The notes beneath the pieces were generated by a model. It was given only the letters and a program-made list of their open reading frames with translations, ran no database searches and was not told the origin of the DNA. Source: Anastatus disparis (taxonomy: Eukaryota; Arthropoda; Insecta; Hymenoptera; Eupelmidae). Taken from it: DNA of 64,000 nucleotides. Made by a program: the position numbers and the translations under genes. The DNA is taken from assembly GCA_017163975.1 (NCBI GenBank), contig JAFFSR010000306.1:248001-312000 (forward strand), written 5' to 3'. Each line of letters begins with the position of its first letter. The stretch's first letter is position 1. Below, piece by piece: positions 34,515 through 47,575 of the stretch.

Positions 34515-36665
34515 ATGCAAATGGTGAACCGACATTTAGATTTAGAACCTCTCTGGGTTTTGGCCGATTTGTGTCGTCGAGATGTTTTTAGGGCAGCTGA
34601 CGAGATCACAAACTTAACTGATCAACTTCAGCCGATCAGGTGTTTGCATATACTCGTAGAGGAGTTAGTATGGCGGGCTGTATACCTACCTTCAAGCATC
34701 GGGTTTTAAGATATGAGCTCTCATATGGGTGAACAAAGTGCTACTTGGAATCCAATAGTTGATGAAATCGCGGAGAAATCGCGGCTAGGGTGTAATACGC
34801 TCCCCACATGCAATTTCACTACTATGTTGAATGATCAGCACGAGGCTCAGATGAATGTACAGGCGAATATTCATGCTGTTGAATAACCAGCACTGCCCAC
34901 TGGTCAAACACTAGGAATGTATCGAGACCCGATAACTTTCAATGACTCGACAGTACAATCGCACAGCAAACCATTAATAAATCCGGCGAGCGAATCTGGA
35001 ACTCGTGCGCCTCCCAGCGCTGATAATGCTGACGGTCCACCGTTGACCCCTCCTCAAGCCCAATCCACCCAATACCCCACTACATCAAGAGCTGTAACGT
35101 GGCCAGATGCCACCCAATATTCTGAAGCGATGGATTTAACGACAGCGGTTGCTCAAGGAAGTGCACCACTTAATATTATTACGCGTGCTAGTAAGAACGT
35201 TGTTATCACGAATACCCCCAATGCTTGCACCTCTTCAACAGTCACTTCAAGCCATTCGCATAGAGCAGCGAGCACCCTTCATGTTAACACGGCCACAACC
35301 AACTACGGAGGACCTAACCACGCACCAGTTTCCTATTCATACCCGTACACTCAAGTACCTTCCTATTTTCATCCGTGGAATCAGATCCCTCATATTATAC
35401 CCCCTCCTGGATATGTGCCCCGATCACCGCCTCTGATCCCACCGCCACCTTTCTTTTTAGTTGTTCCAACACACCCAATGACTAGGCCAACAATCTATAG
35501 GCCAAATAACCCCCTTGATGTAAATTCAGCTCATGCTTTTTCAGAGCCTTTCCCTTCGAGCATAAACACGTCGTTGCTTAACCGTGATAAACATACTATC
35601 CAGATTTTTGCCAATTGGCATATTTTATTTAAGGGAGACCGAAAAAAGGACCCTAAATCTTTTTCGATTAATTTGCAGGGGTGTAGAGCAGCCCATGAGC
35701 TCACTGTGTATACCATTATTAGAGCGTGATCTACAGTACTGGATGAAGAGGCCTATCAATGGTTTCGTAGATAAAATCAAAATTGGCGCACGTTCGCAGA
35801 TCTAGTCGAAGCTTTTCGCCTGCAGTTCTGCATGAAGGATGTGCAAGAACATCTTAAAATTGAACTCGAGCGCAGAACGCAAGGCTCTCAGGAAGATGTT
35901 AGTACTTATCTATCTCAATTGAGAGACCTTATGGACCAAGTTCGTCCGCTGATGGCATTAGATAAACAATTAAATCAAGCCTACCGAAATCTGCATCCTA
36001 GCTACCGTCAACGAATCTACAGGGACCAGTTTAATAGTTTCACGGAATTGCAACGCCTTGACAAGAGAGAAGAAACCCGTAGAGCCCAAGATAAAGCTTA
36101 CCGGCCTGCTCCAGCCCCTAGTGAGTCATTATTCCCTACTACAGCTTGCACAGGTATTAAGCAGTCTCGATTAAATAAAACTGCTCTCATTTCTCCTCTT
36201 GATTACACTGATGAGCAACAGCATCATGACCAAACTCCTGTGTTAGCTCCTGTTGCCAGTACCCATCAAGCACCTGTCACAAACCCTTCAGCTGTCACTC
36301 AACCACAGAGGAAACCGGAATGTAGTAGAATTCAGCGAGACCCCGCTTTAAAAAACCCCGACGCGCGCTTTACTAATAAATTCGGAACTAATAATAATAA
36401 TAATCGAGTCATGTCTTCTAACGACCAATCGCGTACTCAGGGTCAAAATAGTGCAAAGTTTCCCTTAAATAAAAATCCGACCCCGATAGTTGAAGATTTT
36501 TGGCAAAAACAAAAAGAACCGTGTTTTAGGTGCGGAAAATTGGGCCATTGGTTGCGCGAATGCACTCAACCTTTTGAATGTTATGGTTGTGGACAACTAA
36601 ATACTTACATTAAAGAGTGCAAACGGTGTGATCTAGCAGGAAACGAACTGCGGAGGGGACATTAA
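34515..36665 (+). pseudogene. gag of gypsy element 1, four in-frame stops
   Basis: A single frame is kept over 2.15 kb, interrupted by stops near 34707, 34884, 35727 and 35769. The N-terminal third is acidic and polar. The middle (35000-35560) is rich in proline, serine and threonine. A capsid-like region near 35735-36100 carries YQWF and ELERRTQGSQEDVSTYLSQL, the retrotransposon gag core. The C-terminus has one good CCHC zinc knuckle (CFRCGKLGHWLREC, 36530) and a second in which the histidine is replaced (CYGCGQLNTYIKEC). The frame ends at 36665. Keeping one frame despite stops implies mostly substitution decay. The start at 34515 is the first ATG in frame. Confidence 0.8.
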
Positions 36666-37089
36666 GAGTCGCAGTTTCTTCCGATGAAGCGTATCAGACT
36701 CGACCGCTTCTAAATAGACAATTTAATCCGTCTACATGCTCGAACAACCCAAACATCATAGAGCGCAACATACTTCGGCCATTGGAAGCGGGTCATAAGT
36801 TAGAAGAGAGCAATATGGCAGACAGCAATTACAACGTCGAAGAATCGACGAATTTGAAGAGCGAGCAAGTAAAAATCGAGTAGAGCAAACGAGCAATACG
36901 TTCTAGTGAGAACATAGATAGCAAAATAGCGCAAACTAGGACAAATAACCCATGTTCTAATAATGATAATAATCAATCATGCCTATTTACCCTTTCTAGC
37001 AACATAAAATATTCCCCTTAAGCAACGAGCAATGTAGCATCCCCCAAACCTGTATCATTGATACAACAAAACCTCAATATTACAGGAGA

Positions 37090-40000
37090 ACCACGACAAT
37101 TTTTAGTTTAAAACCTCAATGGACGTACAATAAAGGGGTTGTTGGATAGTGGTTCTGTGCATTCGTATTTGGGCATGAATGTAGCATCAGAATGGAAAGA
37201 TAAAAGTACGCCTCAGTCAAGAAAATATACTTTACGAATGCATTTTAGGTATGGATTTTATGCGTTTAATTAAAATTAGCATCGATTATGAGCACGATAC
37301 CTGGTGCACTCCTAAAAAGATTCCTCATTACTTTTATCCTTATAGCACCGACCCTTTCAGCTATGCTGCGCTAGCTACCCTTGGAGGCTTAGTACTAGTC
37401 ACTGAAGCAGAGGAGAATAAAATAAATTTTGTGTTAAATAACTTAATACCACCCATGCCTGAGGTCCTAGGAGTCACTAATTTAGCTACACTCAAGATTG
37501 ATGTTCAAGGGCATAATCCTATTCGACAGAAAACTAGGAGATACTCACTGCAAATGCTGAAAGTTGCACAAGAAGAAGTTGACCGTATGTTAAAAGAAGG
37601 TATCATAGAACCCTCAACTGATCCTTGGAGTAGCTGCCTGTTTTAGCCCCTAAACCAAATGGAAAATATAGGTTTTGCATTGATTATAGGCAAGTGAATG
37701 ATGTCACAAAGAAGTTCGCCTATCCTGTCAAAAATATGGATGATATTCTTGATGAATTAAGATGTGCTAAATATATTCCCAAATTAGATTTAAGTCAAGC
37801 TTACCACCAAATACCAATGGATCCTGATAGCAAGGAGATCACCGCGTTTGCAGTCCCAGGCAGAGGCCTATTTCAATTTAATCGTATGCCTTACGGCCTG
37901 ACCAATGCTCCCGGTTTCTTCCAAAAAGTCATGGGTAATTTAATTAAACCTAGCTGGGAACCGTACGTATTTTCCTATTTAGATGACGTCATTATAGAAA
38001 CAACCACTTTTAGCACTTACAATGGTTGAGCAAAGTTTTATTGGCCCTAAAAACCGCAAACCTGCAAATCAATAGAGAGAAGTCAGAGTTCTGTTGCTCA
38101 GAAGTAAGATATCTTGGATTTATTGTAAATGAAAATGGTCTTTGAACCGATAAAAAAAAAATTCGCCCTATTTTGGAATATCCTGCGCCAACCAATCTCA
38201 AACAATTACGAAGATTGTTAGGAATGGTTGGTTGTTACGCACGTTTCATTCCCAATTTAGCTAAAATAAAAGTTCCATTAACTTGTTTAACGAGAAAAAC
38301 AACTCGATGACAATGTCATGAAGAGCAGGAGTTAGCGTTTCAGCAATTTAAACAAGTCCTCACTGAAGCACCCGTTTTAGCACGTCCCAATTTTGACTAT
38401 CCTTTGATTCTGCAAACGGATGCCAGTAACTTCGCCATCATAAGTGTGTTAATTCAAGATATCGATGGAGAAGAACACCCTATTTATTATGTAAGTAGAA
38501 CCTTAAATCGTACGGAACGTAATTATACAGTTTCCGAAAAGGAATGCTTGGCAGTTATTTGGGCAGCAGAACGACTCAGAGTATATCACCAAGGGACCCC
38601 ATTAAATGTAATTACTGGCCAGCATAGCCTTCTACGGCTGAAAAATCTAAAAGATGCAACAGGTTGATTAGCTCGGTGGCATACACGACTACAACAATTT
38701 GATATTAAACTAACTCATCGGCGAGGGAGCCAACTTAAAGTTCCTGATGCTCTTTCACGAGCTCAAGAAAACCTTATTGATTAAGCTACTTTAGCAGCCC
38801 TGGATACCGGTGATACCTGGTACAAACAAAGAAAAAAAATGGTGCAGCAATACCCCACTAAATACCCCGATTTCAGAATAGAAAATGAACTACTTTATTT
38901 TCATCACCCAAACGATAATGTAGACCCTATTATCCCCGACTTAGATGCCTGGAGATTAGTTCTCCTTTTTGCTGATCGTGAAGAAGCCCTTTTTGAAGCT
39001 CATAACACCCCTCAAGCAGGCCATATGGGAATGGAGAGAACCTTTGCTCGTTAAGCTACTTATTATTACTGGCCAGGATATTACCATGACACTTGTCAAT
39101 ATATAAGAGCGTGCCAAGAGTGTCCAGCTCATAAACAATCTCAACAGGCTCCAGTCGGTTTGATGGGAGAAAGATATATTCAAGGCCCATGGACGGTAGT
39201 CTCAGCAGATATAAATGGCCCAAAGCCACCTTCGAGAGCCGGTTATAAATATATTATAGTGTTTGAAGATCTCTTTACTTGATATGTAGAGTTAAAATCC
39301 CTTAGTAAAGCAGACGGTAAAAACGTGATTCAAGCATTAGAAGTACTTTTCATTAATAGATGGGGCTGTCAACAATGTCTAATAACTGATAACGGGCTAG
39401 AATTTAAAAATCAGGTTGTAGATGATCGTTTAGAAATGTATAGCATTAAACATTCTACTACTCCTCCCTATTATACGCAATCGAATCCGGTAGAGCAAAT
39501 CAATCGTAATCTAAAATCTATGATTTATAGTTTTATAGAGCAAGACCTTCGTGATTGGGACAAACACCTAGGAGAATTTAGCTTTGCGTTAAATACCATG
39601 GTACATTCATCAACAAAATTTACTCCGGCGATCCTAAATATGGGTCGCAATCCTATTCCTACAATCCTTATTCGTAAATCCATTGAAAATCCTACACCAA
39701 TTCAGCAAGGTAATATAGAAAAATGGACAGACAGAGCAAAAAGATTACCTGCGATACATGATCTTGTTAAGAGATATGCAGACAAAGCAACGGCTCGTCA
39801 AGCTTAATATTATAATAAGAATTGATGGCAAGTAACGTTTGAACCGGGAGATGTTGTAAGTCGTAGGAATCATGCATTATCTTCGGCTATAGACAAATTC
39901 GCTGCAAAGTTAGCGCCAAAATTCATTGGCCTGGTCGAAGTTATTAAAATATTCTCGCCGGTGGTATATCTAGTTGAAGACGTCGATACCAAGCGACAGA

Positions 40001-40941
40001 CTAAAGTTTTTGTCAATGATCTAAAAAGATACATACCGCCTAGACGACAACAGCACCATAACACATCACCTTCTATTTCTGGAAATGCAATGAGCAAGGT
40101 CGAGCAACCTGCACCAAATGAGACGGGCGGTACGCGTAGGACCCAGTAGAGAGTCGTACAACAACTTAACATTTCACCCACCCCAAGAGGAAATGCACGT
40201 AAGCGTGGGAAGCCATCAAAATCCGTGTTGCCAACGCACTAGAGCCTGCATGAGAGGGACTCGCCACTTGTGTGATGCAGAGATAGAAAATGCACCTCAT
40301 ACCCACGAGTATGATGAAAATTTGCCGTCAACCCCTACCACCCTTCTAGCTCCACCGCAATCGTTTCCAGCTTCCATCACCAATTCACCCTCCTCCAACA
40401 CACTCTTACTACAATCACCCCTCTACCTCAAATACCAGCTCCGAATCCTACTCTCTCTCCTTCTTAAGCTGTCCTGTATCTTCAGTCAATCCTACCATCC
40501 ATTGCCGCCATTAACCCATTCCAGCTTCCATCACAAGAACCCTATCCTGTCCCAATCAGTCAATCCGGTCACCAACACACTCCTCCAACTCAAACATCAC
40601 CACCTCTTTTAGCTACACTCTCACCCTGCCAAACACCAAGTACCTCACAAGAACCCTTATCCTTAATCCCTCCTTTGATATCTCTAAAAGTATCCCCTCC
40701 AGTTATTATTCCTATCCCTGCCCTTCCAGCCCGTGATCCATCGCCTAATCGACCTGTTGCTGAAAACGAGAGGCCAAATCGAGCAATCGGAGCCGCGAGA
40801 CCCAATTGTTGGAATTGTCAGGGAGGCAACCATAATTGGACCGTTTGTAGAGCCCCCAAACGCACCTTCTGCCATGGGTGTGGCAAACCATGCGTTACTA
40901 AGAGAACTTGCATTAAATGTAGACAGAATGAATTTCAATAA
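37090..40941 (+). pseudogene. pol of gypsy element 1: protease, RT, RNase H, integrase, zinc-knuckle tail
   Basis: The protease remnant has LLDSG (37139). RT follows after frame changes (frames differ at 37145, 37251, 37694 and 38404), with LDLSQAYHQIPM, MPYGLTNAPGFFQ and the catalytic FSYLDDV at 37972-37992 intact. The RNase H region has LQTDASNFA (the second DTG-like aspartate context) and YTVSEKECLAVIWA. The integrase zinc-binding part (AGHMGMERTFAR, CQECPAHK) precedes the core with acidic residues in SADINGP, ITDNGLEF and NPVEQINR. Several stops interrupt RNase H and integrase. Beyond the integrase the same frame continues through a proline-rich linker of about 200 residues, with stops. 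It ends in a double cysteine cluster, CWNCQGGNHNWTVC and FCHGCG..CIKC (40806-40920). Inactive. Confidence 0.85.
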
Positions 40942-41232
40942 AATATAACCGAACATTAGATCACCTTATTTAGAAAAAAAAAATATAGTTACTAATAAAA
41001 CCTAACCCAAACCCATAACCCTTTCAGCTAGCTAAATCATTGTTTGCTCCTATTAACATTCTTTTTTTTGTATTGATTAAGCTTGCTAAAGTAACTTTCA
41101 TTCATTCACATTCATTATCAAGCTCACTAAAATTGCTAGCTACTTACAACGATTTTTTTTACATCAAGGCTCAAATGCTATATTTACAAGATATTTTGTT
41201 TTAATAGATTACTGCTTAATACAACATAAATA

Positions 41233-41922
41233 TGATAAAGCCAGTACAATGTGCACAGATAGGGCTAGCAAGCCGCTAAACTTGAGTAGCTAAGCTGGGG
41301 TCCGTTAAGGATCGTTTATCTCTCTCTCTCTCTTGCGGTGCGCGCATCGTACTGTAAGAGCAATGAGCTTGGTTGACAGAAAGAACACGCCATTGCATTA
41401 TTCTTTCTGTCGTCAGCAGAGCAAAAGGAGCGTTATGACCGACTGTCATATAAAATACTTTTTTGCGTGCATTAGAATAGTACAATTTATTGTGTGAGTG
41501 AGACAAATTAGCTTCACCTTTCATTTTTTTACATCAAGCCTCGTAATTTTACGAGTGTCTCATTGCTAAGCCAAATAGTTTAATTTAGTGCTTTATTTGT
41601 GCCACGTGTGTGCCGGGCGATCTCGTGCACGTTCTAGTGCTATTTTCCCTTCGTGCTAATATACTCATTTTTTTCACTGTGTGCTCGTGTCTTTTTTGCG
41701 TGTATTTTTGTTTTAACTATCTGCTTTCACTTTTGCCGATAGTTTCTCTGCTATTGTAAACGGCGCCGTGTACGTTATACGCGGCTGGCGTCCATTTCGA
41801 GCGCGCGTGGTATACTTGCGTAATAATTACAATAAAGGACTTCTTTTTTATTATTACATTAATTGAAAACCCGCATATTAATTATACCTTAGTGCAACCT
41901 CCTAATCCTCAAGGTTGTCACA
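41233..41922 (+). repeat. 3' LTR of gypsy element 1
   Basis: It matches the 5' LTR from TGATAAAGCC to GGTTGTCACA. No polypurine tract is visible directly upstream, which suggests either that the LTR start is missing here or that the upstream junction was deleted. A 290-bp AT-rich stretch with no gene separates it from the end of pol. Confidence 0.8.
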
Positions 41923-42538
41923 ATTTTATTAATAAATATTAAGTAAATTTATGCAATATTTTTAAATAATACTAAAATAATACGTAATTTTATAAAATTT
42001 GATTATTTATACGTTCGAACATATTGGAATTCCGGCAACGTTGTGAATTTCGGTTTGTTATAGTATTATTTGTTACATATGGTTAGACTCATTATAACCT
42101 AAGTAAAATGTCAAATTTTCGAAAGAAACAAGATGCATGTTTACATTTTCATTCCACAGCGTTGTCAAATATTACAAAATCATAATTAAAACTATTTTTT
42201 TTTATTTTTTTTTTCTAATATTCAATATCTTTTTAGATGATTCATCAACCTACTACTTTTTTTATATGTTCTAAATCTATGAATTCTGCAGAATTCAATA
42301 AATAGTTTTTTATTAATACATGTTCATTTGAAATGATAAAAATATTGAGTTTAAACATAAAATTGAAGGTTAGAATACAAAATTATATCATAAAATACTC
42401 AATTTCAAAATCATTAATTTCTATTATTCCATCGATAACTGAGTCTGAAATTTAATGGATATAAAAATATAGGTTTTATCTACGACCTTCTAAATTTTGA
42501 TAATATTTTGTTCATTTATGTCTCATGGAAGGACCACC
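41923..42538. other. Right part of the TTAA element, no gene
   Basis: AT-rich, without an open frame of note, ending in the inverted terminus CATGGAAGGACCACC. Confidence 0.5.
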
Positions 42539-43279
42539 TTAAATTTTATATAAAATAAACAATACAAATTTTTTTCGCTGGCTACTAATTTCCATTTTAT
42601 GTACAGCATATTATTTACATTTAGATACAATTATTATTAAAGTCGATTTTTAGATATAAGGGATTCTTTATTATTGAAGTTACGACCTTTACTGTGAATT
42701 AACATAACCTATACATGTAACTAAATATAAAAGTAAAGTCGCAGACCTCGCTAGCAAACACGCGCGTATGTTAGTAACGGTCAGATAGATCGGACTTATA
42801 TACAAAGTATGCTAAACTCTCACCACTTGCGGAAGTTATGCATAAATTTTAACACGTCAATCGCCAGGATTGTTGAAGTAAGATATGTTGGTATCGTTCT
42901 TTCTTATTTGAGAATCAACCTGTGCATATGCAAGGGGTATTTTTACAAGAAATCATAGAGTTTCTAAGATGTATATGACAAAAATTAGTATCTGAACTAG
43001 TAAAAATATACAGGTATTATTGAAAAAATTAAAGCATTATTATAACAAACAAAAATCATTATAATATCAAACTATACAGTTATAATTAAACTAAATTAAT
43101 TATTTAATTTTGTAATTAATTTAATAAGATTTATTTGATAATGTAACTTTTCAATTAATTAAATGTATATATACAATGCAGGTCAAATTTTTTAGTTTTT
43201 TTAGCTTATAGAAATTAATAATATTTAATATTTTTGTACACTGTCAGAAATTTTATTCTAAAAATTACTATGTCAGCAT

Positions 43280-43623
43280 TGTAACAGACCAGAGATTATC
43301 AAAACGCACTTTTTTTCTAGCGTTTAAATATGATTTATAAGCAAAGAAAAATTACGTCATATAGCAATACTCTATAATTAATAAAGCTATTCTTCAGAAA
43401 GAAATAGCTATAGGGAAGGACGCGACGCGAACTAAAATACTTTATACTTTCAAACGCACACGTGTACTTATAGCACTAGAAGTCTCTTTCTTGCTCTTCT
43501 CGCACGCGCTGCTCGTCAACTTACGTGCTTCTTCACGTAACTTAGACGAGGTATATGACTGAGCGCGTGTCGTTTATTTTAGCCTAAGCGTGCAAGATTC
43601 GAACACGGTAGAATACCGCGACA
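43280..43623 (-). repeat. 3' LTR of gypsy element 2, internally deleted
   Basis: 344 bp. It shares with the 5' LTR the block around ATGATTTATAAGCAAAGAAA to GCACTAGAAGT and the block from TTTCTTGCTCTTCTCGCACG to CCG(C/T)GACA. It lacks about 440 bp between these blocks, and most of the first ~490 bp of the plus-strand order. Confidence 0.75.
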
Positions 43624-43633
43624 CCCCTCCGCC
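43624..43633 (-). promoter_or_regulatory. Polypurine tract of gypsy element 2
   Basis: On the minus strand GGCGGAGGGG stands immediately before the LTR start TGTCGCGG. This is the expected place and composition for the plus-strand DNA primer. Confidence 0.65.
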
Positions 43634-43725
43634 AGACGCAGCATAACCGGGTTCTGCTGCTCTGCTTAACGCGTAGAAGGTGTTCAGCCAATGCTTTAAG
43701 CAAGTTTAATACGTTTGATGTTTTA

Positions 43726-46700
43726 TCACTGTGTATCTTTTCGTTGCGCACGCGTTTTCCTCAGTGAAAAGTCGATAACATTTTCGTTATGCTTTACATT
43801 TGTAGAACCTTTTGGCCTACCATGCTTACGCCTGATCGGTTCGGACTCAATTTGACGCATACGCTTTACTGTTCGTGTTACAACGATGGCTGCTTTACGC
43901 GGACAACCTCGCTTCCTATTTGTTTTTTCGAGTCGAGGAGTATCACCGCTCGCAGGCGGTTGCACGCAACCTGAGCCCGAGTCTCCGTCGGCTCACGGAG
44001 TCGCATCGCTCGCAAGAGACGGGTCGCTCATCGTCTCGTTCGCATGTATTTGTTCCAACGGTGGTTGAGATGGTGCTTCGTCTTCTTGGCGTGCTATGTA
44101 TGGCTTTAGTGACTCTACATAAGCTGGGCCGTAAGCTTTACTATCTTGATCTATTAGTCTGTATGTGTAAGAGCCACACTTCGCTGTGATCATATATGGG
44201 CCTACAAACTTAGGCACTAGCTTGCTTGCGATACCCTGAGCAGCTGAAGATAGTATTTTATTTTTTTTCCACACTAAATCTCCTATATTATATAATACTT
44301 CTCTATGGCCCGTATCGTATGCATCAGCTTGCTTTTGTTGAGCGAACTATGCACGATCTACTACCTGTTCATGAAGCAAAGGTAATTTGCTTACACGATT
44401 TTGCCAGTTCGTTACTTCTTGTAACCGTTTGTTTTCTTGAGCAGCTTTGTCTTCTTTCCTTTTCAGCGAGCTCAGAGGTACTGGCTGTCTACCATAATTT
44501 AACAACACAGGACTTGTACCAGTTGTACTCTGTTTTGCAGTGTTATATGCAAATATAATCTCTGGTAACTTTTTGTCCCATTAGCGATGATTTTCATCAA
44601 TAATTGCTGTAATCATGGTTTTGACTGTCCGGTTTATCCTTTCTACCGGGTTGGCCTGCGGGTGGTACGTTGAAGTAGTATTATGACAAATACCTGTTTT
44701 GATTTGATATTTATCTACCATGTGATTCCTGAACTCTGAACCATTATCAGATAGGAAAATCTCAGGTGCATCAAACCTTAAAATAATCCTTTCTTTTAGT
44801 GCTTTTAAGATCGTGGGTGCATTTGCTTTTCTAATAGGTAATCACTCCACCTATTTAGTAAATACATCTTCAAAAATTAAGGCATATTCGTAACCACGTT
44901 TACTCCTTGGAAAAGGAACTCTCACGTCACCAGCGACGACCTTCCATGAGCCTTTAATCTCTCTTTTGCCCATCAAGCCTGCAGGTAATTTTTGTTCTAC
45001 TATACATTGCTGGCAAATCTCGCAACTCTTAACGTACTGTGCCACTGTTTTCTCTATATATGGCCAGTAATAATATTGTTTTACGCTAGCTACTATTTTA
45101 TCACGACCTAAGTGGCCAGCTGTCGGCTCGTCTTGACATCCATGCAGTACTTCTGCTCGGTTCTCACTGGGAACGACGAGTTTCCATGCGTCTTCGTCTC
45201 CCATCGTTCTTCAGTAAACCTGTCCGGTACATAGCGGTATAACTGACCTCCAACTATCTTCCATCTTGGATAGTCGTCAGGGTTACTCATAACTTGTTGA
45301 AGTAGAATCTTATACCACGCATCGTTAGTTCGTGACGCTTAACTTAATGCACTTAAGTGAGCGTTATATTCTACTGAATCTTCATGCATGCGTGATAATG
45401 CATCAGGCACATAATTCAATGCACCTTTTCTGTGCTCAACAGTGTAAGAGTAACCTTGCAGCTCTAGCGCCCAATGCGCTAGCCTGCCCGTTGGATTATG
45501 TAAATTACATAAACAACGTAAACTACTATGATCAGTTATGACTTTGAAGTCATAACCTTCAATATAACAACAAAATTTTTTGAGAGCCCATATAACAGCT
45601 AGACACTCCCTTTCTGCTAGGCTGTAATTTCGTTCTGCACTGGACATTGTACGACTAGCGAATTCCAATACTCGCTCTTCGTCGTTAACTACTTGTAGAA
45701 GTACTGCTCCTAGGCCTGAGTCGCTAGCATTTGTCTGAATAACGAATCGCAAATCGAATTGCGGTCGATGCAATAATGGAGCAGATGCAATCAAAGCTTT
45801 TATTTGATCAAAAGCGATTTCCTGATCGCTTGACCATACATATCTGCAGTCTTTTCTAGTAAGCCTAGTCAATAGCTCTGCTAACGTGGCGAAATTTTTC
45901 AAGAATTTTCTGTACCACGAAGCCATACCTATGAAACGGCTCAGCTGCTTTAAATTCTTAGGAGCTGGGTATTCAATAATGGGTCTTATCTTTTCTGGGT
46001 CTGGCCTTAAATCCATCTCTATTCACCAGAACACCAAAGTATTTTACCTCCTCTCGGCAGAATATGTCTTCTCATAATTGATCGTGAGACCTGCTGCTTT
46101 TACGCGCAGTAATACCCTCTTCAACCATTTCATATTTTCGGCAAAGGTCTCGGTTACTACGATTATATCATCTAGGTACGAAAACGCATATGGTTTGAGT
46201 TCTGGGCCTATAACCTTGTCGATTAATCGCTGAAAGGTGGCGCCAGCATTTTGGATTGGAAAAGGCCCATACCTGGTACTGTAAATGCCGTTTGAACACG
46301 TGAATTTTCTTTTACCTTAATTTGATGGTAAGCACTGCTCAAATCCATTGTAGAAATGTATCTTGCTTTCTGCAATTTACGCAAGATATCATCCATTCTT
46401 GGCAATGGATACGCATCAGGTTTTGTAACTGCATTAACTTTCCTAAAGTCAATACAAAATCTGAATTTGCTATTTGGTTTCTTAACTCGAACCACCGGGC
46501 TTGACCAGCCGCTCATTGAAGGTTCAATAATGTCTGCAGCTAGCATCTCATTAACCTGCTCATGCATCCACTCTTCGACTTTTTTAGAAACAGGATAATA
46601 TTTCTGTTTAATAGGTCGTGCAGAGCCTGTATCAATCTCATGTTTGATCCAGTCTGTACAGCCTATAGGAGTATCACCTTCTCCTAATATTTCTGTAACT

Positions 46701-47182
46701 AGTCTTTTTACCTGAGCACGATCGGCTGCTGATAGGTCAGCCAAACCGACTGAGCCTAACTTAGAAACGTATGATTGCTTGAGCGCAGCGACTTCTAAAT
46801 TTACTTTTACATTTGTACCTTTGAAAGAAAGTTTATTTTCACACGGATTAAAGATAGCCTTGAATGCTTGTATAAAGTTGCCACCTAGATAACATTCTTC
46901 GTCTAAGCTAGGCATAATTGCAGAATGGATCGTTTTTGTAACTCCGTCTACAGTAAACGGTAAGTCAACATAACCTACTAATTAACATGATCTTCCATCT
47001 GCTACTTTATCGAATCTGTCCGTAGCTGGTATCAAAGGTACATTACATGCAGCTGCTAACGGCAAACCTATAGAATTCATAACCGTACGTGATCCACCTG
47101 GGTCATACAAGGCTTTTATTTGGTAATCTCCGATCACTACCGTGAGCCACCATCGAGCTTCATCGTCGATATCTGACTGCAT
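43726..47182 (-). pseudogene. pol of gypsy element 2: protease, RT, RNase H, integrase
   Basis: The protease has LYDPGGSRTVMN, so the usual catalytic DTG/DSG reads DPG. RT has CIDFRKVNAVTKPDAYPLP and MDLSSAYHQIKV, then a frameshift near 46240, then SYLDDIIV intact near 46170. RNase H shows FVIQTNASDSGLGAVL (an Asp to Asn change at the first acidic position) and AERECLAVIWALKKF. Integrase has the zinc-binding CEICQQC and core motifs AGDVRVP, LSDNGSEF and NPVERINR. The last 200 residues carry a chromatin-type or GPY-like fold followed by basic KRGCPRK and RKHGRPKGS, which resemble AT hooks. Stops and frameshifts are spread throughout. Confidence 0.85.
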
Positions 47183-47329
47183 TTGCTCTTCCTGATCACT
47201 TGTCTCGGCCTGACAAGTGCGAGACTCAATCTACTCTCCTACTGGGGCTTCAGGTAACTTTTTGCCTATCATCTTTCCAGTAGAGAGTTCTGAGGTCTCG
47301 TAATCCACGTTGGGAACAGTAGGTACCTC

Positions 47330-47575
47330 GTCTACTTGTTCCCTTGCCCTTTTCCTGCACATTGTGGGCAAGACCATTGTGTGTAGCCAGGTAGCCCACA
47401 GCGGTAACAATTAAGGTTAGGATTTCGGTTTTTTATACCTTTTTGCTTTCCTCTATTGGCTCTATCATTATTTGAGGTTAGATGACTATTATATTAAAGG
47501 GCTGTTAATAACTGATTTAATTCTAACTTCCTCGACAGTTGAAATCAATATTTCTCTCTCACCATTAAAGCCAAG
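47330..47575 (-). pseudogene. gag C-terminal remnant of gypsy element 2
   Basis: Minus-strand sequence encodes CYRCGLPGYTQWSCPQC, a double-knuckle pattern in which the first CCHC histidine is a tyrosine. A basic stretch precedes it. The ~500 bp between this and the leader has no capsid motif, so gag was mostly deleted. Confidence 0.65.

Larger units (their letters stand above)
28060..41922 (+). mobile_element. Ty3/gypsy element 1 (decayed), inside the TTAA element
   Basis: Direct LTRs (28060-28744 and 41233-41922), about 93-94% alike by eye, enclose a long leader, gag and pol in the order protease, RT, RNase H, integrase. That order defines Ty3/gypsy. The leader holds a 2.3-kb foldback (31131-33416). 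Many stops and frameshifts make it inactive. The 5' side may extend to 27905, where TGTAACATGG would be a more usual gypsy LTR start. No target-site duplication is visible with either start, so one end may be rearranged. Confidence 0.85.
27799..42538. mobile_element. TTAA-flanked element, GGTGGT...ACCACC ends, holding a gypsy element
   Basis: The left end GGTGGTTATTCCATG follows TTAA (27795-27798). The right end CATGGAAGGACCACC precedes TTAA (42539-42542). The opposite arm of the surrounding foldback shows the uninterrupted site with one TTAA-like sequence. Its own DNA is about 27799-27904 or 28059 on the left and 41923-42538 on the right, AT-rich and without a recognisable transposase. A TTAA duplication is used by piggyBac and Kolobok superfamilies; the ends do not let me choose. 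Confidence 0.65.

Noticed and set aside
40118..40612. 164-residue frame rich in Pro, Ser and Leu
   Set aside because: It overlaps the pol C-terminal linker in another frame. The zinc-knuckle frame is the one continuous with the integrase.
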